From Vespula vulgaris (Eukaryota; Arthropoda; Insecta; Hymenoptera; Vespidae): 64,000 nucleotides of DNA. Positions 1-17,669 of the stretch are shown here, in pieces (positions within the stretch are counted from its first letter, which is position 1; each line of letters begins with the position of its first letter). Made by a program: the position numbers and the translations under genes. Below the pieces are notes generated by a model. It searched no databases and was not told where the DNA came from. It worked only from the letters and a program-made list of their open reading frames with translations. The stretch covers positions 16,950,812-17,014,811 of the forward strand of contig NC_066586.1 of the NCBI RefSeq assembly GCF_905475345.1, given 5' to 3'.

Positions 1-8
1 AAAAAAAG

Positions 9-43
<35 letters not shown>

Positions 44-44
44 G
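9..44. repeat. (GATA)n microsatellite
   Basis: About nine tandem GATA units, followed by GA-rich sequence to about position 65. Nothing coding is seen between 1 and 569; the short open frames there are in T-rich low-complexity DNA. Confidence 0.9.
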
Positions 45-569
45 AAAGAGGGAGAGAGAGAGATAAGAAAGAAATTCGTGTGCAAAGAGAAACGATAATC
101 GGAAACTTTGGAATTATTGCGATCGTCGATATTCATTTCTTTGATCTACGTTTATGCGTGGCCATTCGTGTGTAGGAAAGGTAAAAAAGAAAATGGAGTT
201 TAAATGTTCGATTGCTTGGCGCCATATCCTTTTACGAAATTTACCAATACTTTTTCTCTTTGCTTCCTATCTTTCTTTTTTATCTTTCTTTTTGGATCTT
301 ACACGAGACGATCGTGACTTGGAATATAAATATGCAACTGTAACGATCTATAATTAAAATCGTTTTCGTTATTTCTTTTGACGGATTTATTTTCACGTTC
401 TCTCGAAAAGGAACAAGAGAAAGAAAAAGAAGACAAGTAAATCAACGTGCGTGATAATTCTTTTATTTTTATCTTTTTTTATTTTTATTCTTATTTTTAT
501 TTTTATTTTCTATTTTTATTTATTTACTTTTCTTTCTTATTTGTTACATACTCCTTCCATTTGTTACAG

Positions 570-648
570 GATGAAGTTTAGTGTCAGGATACCTGGGCGC
601 CATCTTGCGATCGAATTTCTAATTCAAGATCCAATGAAGAGTCGATAA
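570..648 (+). CDS. Candidate terminal coding exon, unidentified
   Basis: A pyrimidine-rich tract ending in TTGTTACAG (561-569) is a good splice acceptor. It is followed by 25 codons starting at an ATG (571) and ending in TAA (646-648). Only one of the three frames is open after the acceptor. Codon composition is less AT-rich than the surroundings. If real, it is the last exon of a plus-strand gene lying mostly to the left of the window. I recognise no family. It may equally be chance, because the surrounding DNA is T-rich and supplies many pseudo-acceptors. Confidence 0.2.
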
Positions 649-686
649 AAAGATATGTGTGATGTGTGTGTGCGTATGTCTCTGTA

Positions 687-731
<45 letters not shown>

Positions 732-903
732 TGTATTTGTGATCGTTGCTATTTTACATCGTATTGTTCACTCAGTGAAAAAGAATATTTTTAATCCTTA
801 GGAATTTAAACCTTCCTATATATATACATATATATATATATATATTCGTGTCAATATTGAAAATAAACAACTTGACTCGTGACTCTTCTTCGATTGGTTT
901 ATT

Positions 904-964
904 CTAAGATATAGCCACCAAACTTTTTTCAGTTGTTTCTATCTCGTGAAACTCTAATTCCGTT
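904..964 (-). CDS. Candidate minus-strand terminal exon, unidentified
   Basis: On the minus strand a CTTTTGGCACCAG acceptor is followed by 19 acidic/polar codons (TELEFHEIETTEKSLVAIS) and a TAG. An AATAAA polyadenylation hexamer begins directly after the stop codon. No upstream partner exon was identified, so this remains weak. Confidence 0.15.
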
Positions 965-1994
965 CTGGTGCCAAAAGAATACGAATTATTTTGACGTATA
1001 CGAGAACGTATGAAAGAGTGAGATGATGTTTCAAGGAGACAAAGAAAAAAAAAAAAAAAGAAAAGAAAAATCTTTCGATCGATCATTTCGAATTGATCGT
1101 CGTTAACATCATATTTCACGCCGAGCAAAATGAGGAAATGTCTATGATCGAATAATTCGATAAGAAAGATTTTTCAAATGACAAACCTTGACATTAAAAT
1201 CTTTCGTGACGATATATATTCTATCATTTTGATGAAAGCATGACATATACGGAAAATTTTATCTATCTGAAACTGATGACTACGATGATATAAAGTTAAA
1301 TATATGTATATATAAATATATATAACGATAAGAATGAATTAGAAAAAGTTATTTCGCAAATGAACTATCGAATACATAGGACTCGTGTAAGAAACGTGAT
1401 ACGCACAAATTGATCGCATTGTCGTCGGCAGAGTTCTTCATGTCGCGATCATCTCATGCCGATAAGCGTAAATGAATTACTCGTGAATTACTTGCATGCG
1501 AACGTCGACTCTTTTGTTTTTATTTTCTTTTTTTTTTCTTTCTCTTTCACTTCTCTCACTCACTCTTTTTCTCTTTCTTTCTTTCTTTCTTTCTTTCTCT
1601 CTCTTTCTTTCTCTCTCTCTCTTTCTCTGTATCGCAGCGTTGGACATTTACACGAGACTCGTTCGTTCGATATCGTACGTTTCTATCGGAGGGTCCTATT
1701 TTTATCGTCTACATAATATATTCGTTTCATTGTTATAGCTAAGGTTGGAAATAATGAAAAGATTTAAATAAATAGGATTATAAATAAGTAATTAAATAAG
1801 TATGTATATTTTTGTTCAATATTTATTACACGACTATTAAGATAGGAGTATCTTTATCGTAATATTAATAAATTATATAAGATTAAATATATAATGAATT
1901 ATATAAGATTAAAATTAATATATAGGTGGATATATATATACATATATATATTATATAAATGTGTCTATAAAGACTTGAACAAGTAGCAATATAA

Positions 1995-2033
<39 letters not shown>

Positions 2034-2408
2034 TCTTATATTATTATCATATAATTAGCAATGTACCTATATAATTATTAATATAATATATATTAACACA
2101 TATATACTTATATTACATATCACACACAGATATACTTAACTATTCAATACACAACATACAGTAGTAAATATACAATAGGAATATCAAAAATATATTCCTA
2201 TCGTACTTCAATTTTGTCTACGCGTCTTCACTTTGTACATATATAATATAATCTATTTTAAGAGAATCGATAAAGCTAAGAAATATCGAGATCGAATCAA
2301 ATGTGATTAACATATACAGATAGGTTGGTCGTGTCTAACGTCAATGGCAACGTTAATCCAATGATCCATCCATTCGATTCAGCATAGATGATCGAAAATG
2401 GTCATACT

Positions 2409-2409
<1 letters not shown>
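965..2409. other. AT-rich non-coding stretch with microsatellites
   Basis: No supportable gene. It contains a CTTT/CT tract (about 1565-1630), a TA tract leading into (AC)n near 1995-2032, and long AT-only stretches. Open frames here encode Leu/Ser/Phe homopolymers from the T-rich repeats. Confidence 0.7.
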
Positions 2410-2452
<43 letters not shown>

Positions 2453-2474
2453 CCTCTCTCTCTGTACTTGGCAG

Positions 2475-2544
2475 GTCGTTGTTCGACCCTCACGAGCTTA
2501 AAGATGAACAGCTAGTGTGCTGTTTCGCAAGGCAAACATGCTGA
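2475..2544 (+). CDS. Candidate terminal coding exon, unidentified
   Basis: A long CT tract (about 2410-2462) runs into TGTACTTGGCAG, an excellent acceptor. In the frame leaving one leading base, 22 codons follow (begins SLFDPHELKDEQLV, ends Cys-Phe-Ala-Arg-Gln-Thr-Cys), then TGA at 2542-2544. The mixed, acidic composition is unlike the repeats around it. It would be a phase-2 last exon of a plus-strand gene. It is not clear whether it belongs with the exons at 5095 and 5656. The family is not recognised. Confidence 0.3.
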
Positions 2545-2621
2545 CCTTCTACGATTTCTGCTTCCATCGCGAACATAAACGTCTCTCGTTCCTTTGAAAA
2601 CGACACGACAAGACACTACAC

Positions 2622-2793
2622 TATTATACTATACTATACTATACTATACTATACTATACTATACTATACTATACTATACTATACTATACTATACTATACT
2701 ATACTACACACACATACACTACATTACACCACACCACACCATACCATACCACATCACACTATACTATACTATACTATACTATACTATACTACG
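2622..2793. repeat. (ACTAT)n pentanucleotide array
   Basis: Two blocks of perfect ACTAT units (about 2622-2705 and 2757-2791), separated by degenerate CACAC/ACCATACC sequence. Because a five-base period is not a multiple of three, the array stays open as a Tyr/Thr/Ile/Leu-rich reading frame, which is not a gene. Confidence 0.9.
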
Positions 2794-2829
2794 GTATAAT
2801 ACACTACACTACATAACATTACACGATAA

Positions 2830-3774
2830 CACGACACGATTACACGAACTCATTGGTCAATCACGTGGTAGATACATGTATATGTGTGTGTACGTATCTA
2901 TATATGTATAAGCGAATGAAAACGTATTTGAGATTCACGCGTGTCCCGTCAAATACGCTCAGTTGTATGCACGCGCGACTGTTTACCCTATCAATGTAAC
3001 TTTGACTGCGTTAACAGCAACAGTGTGAGAAAGATAAAGAGAGTATATATATATATATATATATATATTCATATATATATAATATATATATATATACACA
3101 TACACATGTAATATTTATATATACACAGGTTATACACACATCGTATAAAAGCCATATCGATTTCTCCCCATTGTCTCCTACGGATATTAGCACGCCTATC
3201 GAACGCATCTATGTACGTTCGTTCGACTAGCTACACAAAGTTACAAGTAGAAAAAAAGTTTTTTTTTTCTTTTTTTTTTTTTTATAATACGACGGTAGAA
3301 AAAGTGAAAAAATAAATAAAAGATCAAAAAAAAAAAAAATAAAAGAAAATAATAGAAACAAAAATTCTATAGCAATATTATAGCACTGTCTCTATCCTTA
3401 TCTCTTTTTCTATCTCTATCTTTATCTCTCTCCCTCTTTATATCTCTTATTCCGTGCTTTACATACAACCCGAGTAAACTACCCCCGTCGAGTCAGTTTT
3501 ACGATGCTTTTCGCACGCACGACTTTTATCCCCTTTCTCTCTCTCTCTCTCTCTCTCTCTTTTTCTCTACCTCTCTCTTTCTTTTTCACTCTTATATCCT
3601 ATATCTATACTTATACCTATACCTTTGATATGAAGCTGGTGTTTCTGTGTTTTTATTAACGCTTTATAGACCAACGTCGACGACGTCTCATCCGTGCAAA
3701 TAAAAATTCCTATAATCCGTGACGCCGGACTTCCTCTATTTCGAAGTTATATGCGACGATCCTCTCTCCCCCAA

Positions 3775-3807
<33 letters not shown>

Positions 3808-4151
3808 TCTCTCTCTGTCTCTCTCTTTCTATCTGTGTCGGTCTCTCCCTATCTCTCTCTTTCTTTTTTTTTTACCGTCTTTATGTCCGTTTCTCACTCT
3901 ACCCAAACTCGACTCCGACAATTAAAATATTCATATTGTTCGTTTTAATCCGTCGGTAGACAACGACGAAAACGTCGACTTTTTGCCGCTTTTCGTTTTG
4001 GCAAATATCGTTAAAGAGAAAGAGTAAAAGAGAGAGAGAGAGATGCCAGAGGAGAAGAACAATTCTGAATCTCGCAGCGAGGGATTAAATCGTAACGACA
4101 AATTCGTTGTTTTATCTTATTTCCGTTCTCTTCGTTCTTGATTGCCCCTTG

Positions 4152-4190
<39 letters not shown>

Positions 4191-5020
4191 TTATATATAT
4201 ATATATGCCGCTTAATCGCCGTCGATTTACCTCTTTACATGATGACTTGTATTCCATTGTCATCTACTCATACATATATTCATACATGCATATATGTGTG
4301 TATATATGTGTGTATGTGTACTGTGTATTATATATAATATATAATTTAATATATAATAAAATAGAAATAAATGTATTACATTATATATAATATATAATTT
4401 ACGTACATACGTGCATGCATATGAGCGTTTATTAATATTATTATTATTAATAAAATTTTAAAAATTATATACATATATATATATATATATACACACAAAA
4501 GATAGGGAGATATTAGTTCATTATATCATTTTTTACAAATCACGACATCCGCGTACAATTTGTATAATATTACGATAAAGGCAAAAGTCAACGACCAATC
4601 AACGTCGATCTCTCGATCGAGGGGTTACGAGGACGTCGTTTATTGGCCAAAATCTACTATAATGTAAACCCTCGAAAGAATTCGACTCTACTCGAATAAA
4701 TAAATATATAAACTCGCTACTTCTCATTCTTCCTATAACGAAGCTTATTTTCATTCTTTTCTTTCTTTTCCATTTATCTGAAAATATTTATAAAATATAA
4801 AGTTATACATATACATACATACATACATACGTACACACACACACATACATACACACACATATATACATATACATAGAAGATAACTTTTCATGATAATTTT
4901 TCAATCGCGAAAAATCGTCGAACGTCGTCGAAGCTTGGTTGTATCGTCGTCGTTCTCATCGTCATTGTCGTCGTTGTTGTCGTCGTCGCCGTCGTCGCCG
5001 TCGTCGTTGTTAAGAAAGAC
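2830..5020. other. Non-coding, microsatellite-rich stretch
   Basis: Contains (TA)n near 3045-3090 and 4155-4190, (CT)n near 3536-3560 and 3777-3800, ACAT/ATAC runs near 4806-4860, and a GTC-rich tract at about 4940-5012. No gene can be supported. A 32-codon ATG frame at 4043 was considered and rejected. Confidence 0.65.
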
Positions 5021-5030
5021 GCATGCGCGT

Positions 5031-5038
5031 GTATACAT
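5031..5038. promoter_or_regulatory. NRF1-like palindrome core (GCATGCGC)
   Basis: GCATGCGC with flanking GCGTG, about 55 bp before the splice acceptor of the next exon. This is the core of the alpha-palindromic NRF1/Ewg site. A single match is only suggestive. Confidence 0.25.
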
Positions 5039-5094
5039 ATATACCATTGGTTCTCATAGTACGTATATCGTCTCGTAATCGTTATCTTTCCCAG

Positions 5095-5256
5095 GAAAGA
5101 CAAGTGCAGAAGGAGAAGCTTAGGAAAATCCAGAAAAACGTGTTAAATACATTCGACGGCGACTCCCCGTTGGCTGTCGCCGCTAAGCCGGTAGAAGCCA
5201 AACAAAAACATGGACGAAAGGCAGAGACCGTCATTTCTCATCGAGACGTCCTGCAG
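5095..5256 (+). CDS. Internal coding exon of an unidentified gene
   Basis: The exon is bounded by the strong acceptor GTTATCTTTCCCAG (ends 5094) and the donor CTGCAG|GTAACA (5257). It is exactly 54 codons, phase 0 at both ends, with no stop in frame. The N-terminal part is basic and helix-prone (ERQVQKEKLRKIQKNVLNTF). A mixed segment follows with DGDSPLAVAA, then a Lys-rich patch and ISHRDVLQ. The amino-acid mix and absence of low-complexity sequence set it apart from its surroundings. The next exon (5656-5712) is also phase 0, so the two join in frame. I do not recognise the family; the first part may be a coiled-coil or linker. Other exons of this gene were not securely found. Confidence 0.55.
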
Positions 5257-5655
5257 GTAACACACGTAGAGTTGCACGAGGTTACAAAAGTCGCTACCAG
5301 CGCTTATTGTTAGTCGGCATACGATCGATCGATTTTTCCTTATTTCATACGACCTTTTATATTATTTCATTTCGTTTCGTTTCATTTCATTCCTTGTATA
5401 TTTTCGTATCTTTATTTTATTTTATTTCGTTTTATTTTATTTCCTTCTTTTTTCTATTGTTTTGTTTTGTTTTGTTTTTTTCCTTTTTTGTTACGCTCGA
5501 CCAGCAACCCCTGCTGTATAAATTTTCTCTAACCCTCTATTCCCCTTCTTTCTCTTTCTCTGTTCTTTTTATTTTTCTGTTTTTATCTCTCTCTTTCTCT
5601 CTCTATCTATCTCTCTCTTTCTTTCTTTCTTTCTCTCTGTCTCTTGCATCGCCAG

Positions 5656-5712
5656 CTAGCAACGATCAAACACGTTGGAAACGATCGTGGTAACGAGAAA
5701 GTTGATTGGTCA
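5656..5712 (+). CDS. Small internal exon, probably same gene as 5095-5256
   Basis: A long CT/CTTT tract ending in TGCATCGCCAG (acceptor ends 5655) precedes 19 open codons (LATIKHVGNDRGNEKVDWS). A consensus donor TCA|GTGAGT begins at 5713. It is phase 0 on both sides and therefore compatible with the exon ending at 5256. Its short length and good signals at both ends are typical of a small or alternatively used insect exon. Function unknown. Confidence 0.5.
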
Positions 5713-6079
5713 GTGAGTAAAGTTCGACAATTGCTGTCTCTTCTTCCTCTTTTTTTTTTTTGTTATTATTATTATTATTATTATTATCATCATTATTATT
5801 TTCTTCTTTGTTTTTTATACCGCCGTACGTGTACGATTTTAATTGCGTATATTGTCAATAACGAGATGCTCGTTTATATTGCAGTTTCGAATAATCTCGT
5901 AGAAATTTGAATACACGTTTCGTCGAAATGTTGTAAATATGATTTGAAGACAGGAAATGGTATTTCGAATGGTGTGTATAATGGAGAGATCGTACGAAAG
6001 ATATCATCCAATCACCATCGATGTGTCGTTCTACATAGATTTTATAGGTTAATGTGATATATTTCCTTTCTCTCTTGTA

Positions 6080-6110
<31 letters not shown>

Positions 6111-6535
6111 TCTCTCTCTCTCTCTCTCTCTCTGATTTTATGGAATTTCATAAACATTTGATTCGATTAAAACGGGTCGATAAATATAATTGAATGAATT
6201 GGATATTTTTAGGAAAGTATTGGAAGATTAGGTTAGGTTAACGAGATACTAGAAAGGCGGGATTTCAAACATCCGTCGATAAAAGCGGAATTCTGAGAGA
6301 GAGAAAGGGTCATATTCGTTTGAGGGGAAAAAATCCGAACACAAACGAAACCATGATTCTTTTATTTTTATTTTTAATTAACAAAGCTTGATATTGGTTT
6401 GCATACTGCGTATGTGTGTACGTGTACGTGTACGTGTACGTGTACGTGTGTGTGTGTGTATGCAAAAGATGGAGCAGCTGCATATGGCGGAATATTACAA
6501 TGGTTTTTTTTTCGAAGCTACATATCTCGAAGGCA
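5713..6535. other. Presumed intronic or intergenic DNA
   Basis: No gene supported. Holds a TTA-trinucleotide run (5764-5790), a CT tract (about 6080-6133), two TTAGG units at about 6229-6240 (too few to be telomeric) and a GTGTAC/GT run (about 6413-6457). Confidence 0.6.
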
Positions 6536-6536
6536 T

Positions 6537-7130
6537 GAATCTTTTTTAACACCCGCATCTCTATTTGTCTATAACAATATACAAAGTTTCCAAATTATTT
6601 AAAAAATCAATTACTCTTTTTTCGAGACTTCTTTTTATAAATCTTTTTGTAATTGTTTTCTTTTCTAATCGTAAAACTACAAGCCTATTAACTTTTGATC
6701 GGATTTGTAATAACCATAATATCTTGTTTCAATTTGAAAGGTACATACTTATGTATATCACAAAGCATGCATCTTTTTAACGCCTGATTCTATATCTTAT
6801 GTTACAATATACAGGGTGGCTCTATAGTTTTTAAATTATTCTAAAAATCAATTACTCTTTTCCCGAGATTTTTGTACAGATTAAATTTATTTATTTTTTT
6901 TTCTTTTTTTTTACTATATTCTATACGATACTAATAACTTTTCATTTTGATTCGGATAGAAACTTTTGATATATCTTGTAATTGTTAATATCCTTTCTTT
7001 TAATTTCGATACTACGTAAATAATACGTATATCTCGTAGGTATCTTTTTAATACCTTATTTACACACGTGTTCAACACCTTATTGTCTATTACGATAGAA
7101 TTGATAATATCCTTTTTCAACTTCTTAATT
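6537..7130. repeat. Three diverged tandem copies of a ~230-270 bp AT-rich repeat
   Basis: Successive copies begin near 6537, 6770 and 7040, each opening with ATCTTTTTAA plus ACACC, CGCC or TACC. Copies 1 and 2 share CAATATACA (6575 and 6805) and ATCAATTACTCTTTT followed by CGAGA (about 6606 and 6848). The third copy is more degraded. Related cores recur at about 31.94, 32.79 and 62.6 kb, so this looks like a low-copy genomic repeat family or decayed non-autonomous element. Confidence 0.6.
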
Positions 7131-13370
<6,240 letters not shown>

Positions 13371-13379
13371 AAGGGAGGA

Positions 13380-13573
13380 TTGCGAGGGTTGACTAAGGTG
13401 GAGTCGAGACGTAAATTCGAATGGAAAGCGTCCGCCCCGAAGGTCTCTGAAGTCTCTAGCGAAAGCTGAACTCTGGCGCATAAAGAAAGACGATATTTGG
13501 AAAAAGTATGAATGTCTCGGGTGGAGTTTGAATGCAAATGACTGTCAAGCTCCGACGGTTCCCCAAGAGAAGG

Positions 13574-13611
<38 letters not shown>

Positions 13612-14250
13612 AGACGACGACGACGACGACGAGGACGACGAGGACGACGAGTAGTGCTAGGGATCTTTCCTATGAAATGAGATTTGAAGAGAAAGAGAGA
13701 AGGAAAAGGGATTCGCGGCGCCAAAGGCAAGACGACTGCGAAAAATAGAGAAGGAAGGGATCGAAAACGGAAAATGTACCGCCTTCGAGCTGTTTCTCTC
13801 TCTCTCTTTCCTTTTCTTTTTTTGTTCTTTTTTTTTCTTTTTCTTTTCTCTTCCCTCAAGGGAGGACGTCGTCGAGTGAAACGGGCAGAGGCCGAAAGCA
13901 AACTCCGCGCGGGTGGAAAAGCTCCAGGAATCAGTCGACCGTGTGGAACGCCTACCGTGTCGTTCTGCCGGAAAGCTCCTACTACTCTCATAGGTTCTTC
14001 GTTCGTTGTACAACTACCCCTCTCTTTCTTTCTTTCTTTCTTTCTTTCTCTTTCTTTTTTTTTTCTTTTTCTCTCTGGCTCTTGCCAGAGGCGCCGACGA
14101 GTTCTTCCTTTGTCCTCAGCACTCGTCTATTCCAAGGGGATAAAAGAGAGAAACGGCATAACGTTCTGCAATGTAATTTACCGCCAAGACCAAAACTCCG
14201 GTTCGCGTGATGATAATCTTTGATAATGGACGCTACTGCTCTGCTTCTGT
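13380..14250 (+). promoter_or_regulatory. GC-rich promoter/5' region of the secreted LRR gene
   Basis: GC and CpG content rise sharply upstream of the LRR coding region. The block includes a GACGAG/GACGAC minisatellite (about 13574-13652), GC-rich unique segments near 13430-13560 and 13860-13990, and a GGGGATAAAAG TATA-like element near 14137-14147. An acceptor TTTTCAAATTTAG ends at 14458, 19 bases before the ATG, so at least one untranslated 5' exon is expected here. The transcription start cannot be fixed by eye. Confidence 0.45.
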
Positions 14251-14477
14251 CTTGTTTGTTTGTTCTTACATATAATTGTCTTTGGTCTTTCATGCTTTCT
14301 TCTATCAGTTCGTCGTTAATACGTTCGTATATATGTATGATATATGTATATGTATATGTATGTCCACACACGCACGTTCATTCCGTACGCATGTATATTA
14401 TTATTTAATCTATTACACATTATTAAAAAACTTGTCATTCTCTTGTTTTCAAATTTAGATATCAATCGGCAAACAGG

Positions 14478-16556
14478 ATGTTAGTACCGTTCCTGCTTTT
14501 AACCAGTCTAATTGCATCGACTCTATCTTTTAACGGCGAGTTAACTGAACAAGAATGTCCGGTCGACTGTCACTGTCACTACTTTCGTATCAACTGGGTG
14601 ACCGATTGCTCGGAAAGCAACCTGACCAGCATCTCATACAACGAACTCAGTCCCAACGTTTATGTACTTGACATGAATGGCAATAATATAAAACACGTTG
14701 CACCGTTTCCACATGGTATTAAACTGAGGCGACTTCAAATGGCACATAATCAACTTGACCAACTCAATTACGAATCTTTCGCCGGGCTGACGTATCTCTT
14801 GGATGCGGACTTTTCGTTCAACGCCATCACTCACGTCGATTCGGAAGCTTTTAGGTAATATGACAAAACGTTTGTTAACGTGAAACACGACTCAACGTTT
14901 AACTCGTTCAATCTTATATCTAATAGGGACAGCGCAGGCTTGATCACGTTGGAACTTCAGAACAACCCGATAGCAACGGTGGAGGGCCCTTTCCTAAATT
15001 GTCGCTCGCTTCTCTATTTGGATTTGAATTCATGCGGCATTCATAAACTGAATAACCAATTTTTTCACAACACGACTAACCTGAACAAACTCGATCTATC
15101 TCACAATCCTCTACAAAGGATAGAACCCGGCCCGTTCGACCACTTGACCAATCTCGAGTATCTCAAGTTGAACGCCTGCAACTTGACTCACTTGTCGCCC
15201 GATACTTTCGCTCATTTGGAAAATTTGCGAGAACTCGAGATGCAGGAGAACGATTTGCGAACGTTAAGTTGGACTAACGTATTAGCTCCGCTCATTCGTT
15301 TGGAAAATCTCGACATAAGGAAAACTTCGATTACCAATCTACCGGGCGATGCTTTCGCTAAAAACTTGTACCTTCGACAATTGGTATTGGCCGACAACGA
15401 ACTCTGGCATTTGGACGTTGGCAATACTCTTGGTCACAATCTCCACAGCTTGCAATCCTTGGACTTGTCCAACTGTAATCTTCAGGATCGCTTGTCCGAA
15501 GAGGCTTTCAAAAATGCCAGTAAGCTTCGAGTATTGAATCTGAGCGGCAATCCCATGTTCGCAGCTGACCTCACTGTAATCTTACGGCACTTACCTAAGC
15601 TTCACAAACTTTCTCTCAGCCATTGCAACTTACGTAAATTGCCGACCGCTTTCGAGGTTTTCGAAAATCTCGAAGAACTCGATATCTCTAACAATCCACT
15701 TTCGGATGCGTTCGTGAGCTTGTTGAATCCATTAAGCTCCTTGGAATATTTAGACATGTCTTATTGCAACCTCGGTCACGTTGCAAACAACACCTTCGCT
15801 CAAATGACATCTCTTAAGAAGCTGATATTATCAGGAAACAAGCTTCACACGTTGGAGGAAGGTTTGTTCGCCAACTTGACGAGATTGGAAAGTTTAGAGA
15901 TGAGTAATTGCGATCTTCGCAACCCGATCGATCTAAAAGTTTTCGGTGATCGCAACGTCACAAACGTGATCGAGTTGAAGCTCAGTGGTAATCCACTTAG
16001 CATTTCCAACCAGGGAGCACTCTTGCCTGCGCAACTATCCAATCTCGAAATTCTTGACATAAGCGATTGCGGTGTTTCTCATTTACACCAGAACGTATTC
16101 TCCAAAACTAAAAATATCACTCGGTTGAATCTCTCGGGCAATGAAATATCCGGAACGGGAGATTTGACTTGCTTGAAGAAACTAAAATCTTTAGAACATT
16201 TAGATCTCAGCAATAATAATCTACGAACCGTCAATCCTAAAGTCTTCAAATCAAATCCGCATCTTTTGTCGGTTAATCTATTAGGGAATCCATTCGTTTG
16301 CAATTGCTCGATCGCGGAAATGTGGGACTGGGCTGAAAAAGTAAAGAGCGATCTTCACGTACTAGTTGGTAGTCAGCCTGCCAATTTCGGAACAGGTGCC
16401 GAAAAACTTCGAAGGAGTTTAACTTGCACTTACGACGAAAATACCTATCGTACCATCACGGATCAGAATAAATCGAAGGGTCGTAAGGGTGATATCACGC
16501 CAAGCCGTACGTGGGCGAAATACATTCGCGAGTCGAATTGTGCTCGTCGTTTATGA
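14478..16556 (+). CDS. Secreted leucine-rich-repeat protein, 668 aa
   Basis: Two coding exons, 14478-14854 and 14927-16556, are joined across a 72-bp intron (AG|GTAATA ... TCTAATAG|G, phase 2). Residues 1-18 form a hydrophobic signal peptide (MLVPFLLLTSLIASTLSF). A Cys-rich LRR N-cap follows (CPVDCHCHYF, residues about 27-55), then about 22 tandem LRRs of 23-26 residues with the LxxLxLxxNxL pattern. A C-cap starts near residue 580 (NPFVCNCSIAEMWDW). No transmembrane segment or GPI-type tail follows, so the protein should be secreted or extracellular-matrix associated. From repeat 5 to 20, repeats with Cys in the ladder position alternate almost perfectly with repeats carrying Asn. Such proteins are usually annotated as acid-labile-subunit-like or chaoptin-like; the exact orthologue and ligand are unknown. 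The start is supported by the signal peptide. Confidence 0.9.
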
Positions 16557-17596
16557 TATACGATGAAAACTCGGCAACATCCTATATTGAGCTTGTTCTA
16601 TCAACGAAAACGTAAAATCAGGCTAGAGCTATAAACGTTGTAATAATTTTGGATGTGCCGATTGCATAAAACTCATATAACTGTTTATTTTTATTTTTTA
16701 TTTTATTTTTTTTTCTTTCTTTCTTTTTTTTTGTTTCTTTTTTTCTTTTTCTTTTTTTTTTTTTGTTGGTTGGTTTGTTTGTTTGTTTGTTTGTTCCTTC
16801 TTTTTTCTTTCTCGAAGAGAATTGAACTGCGACGAGCAAACAACGAGGAGACGGATAATCTTTCTCGTACTATCGATCAAAACTTATGTTGAATATTTTC
16901 TCAAAGATGAATTATATTTTTCTTTCGGATAACGATTTGAATTCTGTATACTCTATGGAAGATTATATTATCTTACACTTACATCGAACGATAAGTTTCT
17001 AATTCATTGTATATTTATACGTACGTATATATATATATACATACATACACACACATAACGTATGTACGTACGTATCATGTATGTATGTATGCATAAGTGT
17101 GTCTTATCTTATCACAAAGACTTCGAAACATCAGACGTGTAATTTACAGTAAGAGCATAAATCGAAGTTTACGTTTTTTTTTTTCCTTTTACGAAGAAAC
17201 GATACAATCTCTTGTTTTTTTCTTTTGCAAACGTACTTCTTGAATCTTTGTTCAATCGACGATATTGTGTAATAATCTCGCAGAAACGAGCCTTTGTTCT
17301 CGAGAAAAATCGATCATAATCGTTAACTGCCAAGCGAGAATGTGCGAGTAAACAAAATGAATAAACGAAATCAAAGGAATTAATGGCTATATAATAGGTA
17401 TGTGAAGTCGATCGTAGGGGAAATAAGAACATTAGATATTATTTATAAGTCTATTAAAAAAAGATATATACTCTATTATTTAATAATTATAGTTGAAAAA
17501 TTTGTCATTGAATGAATTTATTTCTGATAGATTTTTTTGAATTTTAAATTGTACAAATATTGTGTGTGAGAGGGAGAGGGAGAATGAAAGAGAGAT

Positions 17597-17669
<73 letters not shown>

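Noticed and set aside
1456..1738. Ser/Leu/Phe-rich open frames in CT/CTTT repeats here and at many other sites (for example 3694-3948, 9012-9347, 10052-10465, 42308-42718, 44345-44914)
   Set aside because: They are stop-free readings of (CT)n, CTTT and TA microsatellites, open in several frames or both strands, with no splice or family support.
2594..2911. 105-codon Tyr/Thr/Ile/Leu frame
   Set aside because: Produced by the (ACTAT)n pentanucleotide array; the same effect explains the frames at 17717-18066 from (ATTAT)n.
4043..4141. 32-codon ATG frame starting MPEEKNNSESRSEG
   Set aside because: It follows a GA repeat, runs into T-rich DNA, and no donor gives a phase compatible with the exon at 5095.
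13545..14223. Several overlapping Arg- or Lys-rich frames on both strands
   Set aside because: They lie in the GC-rich promoter block of the LRR gene, are stop-poor because of GACGAC/GAAA repeats, and conflict with each other.
16653..16892. Frames after the LRR stop codon as a possible read-through extension or membrane tail
   Set aside because: T-rich 3' UTR; the LRR C-cap is complete and the hydrophobic residues come from poly-T.
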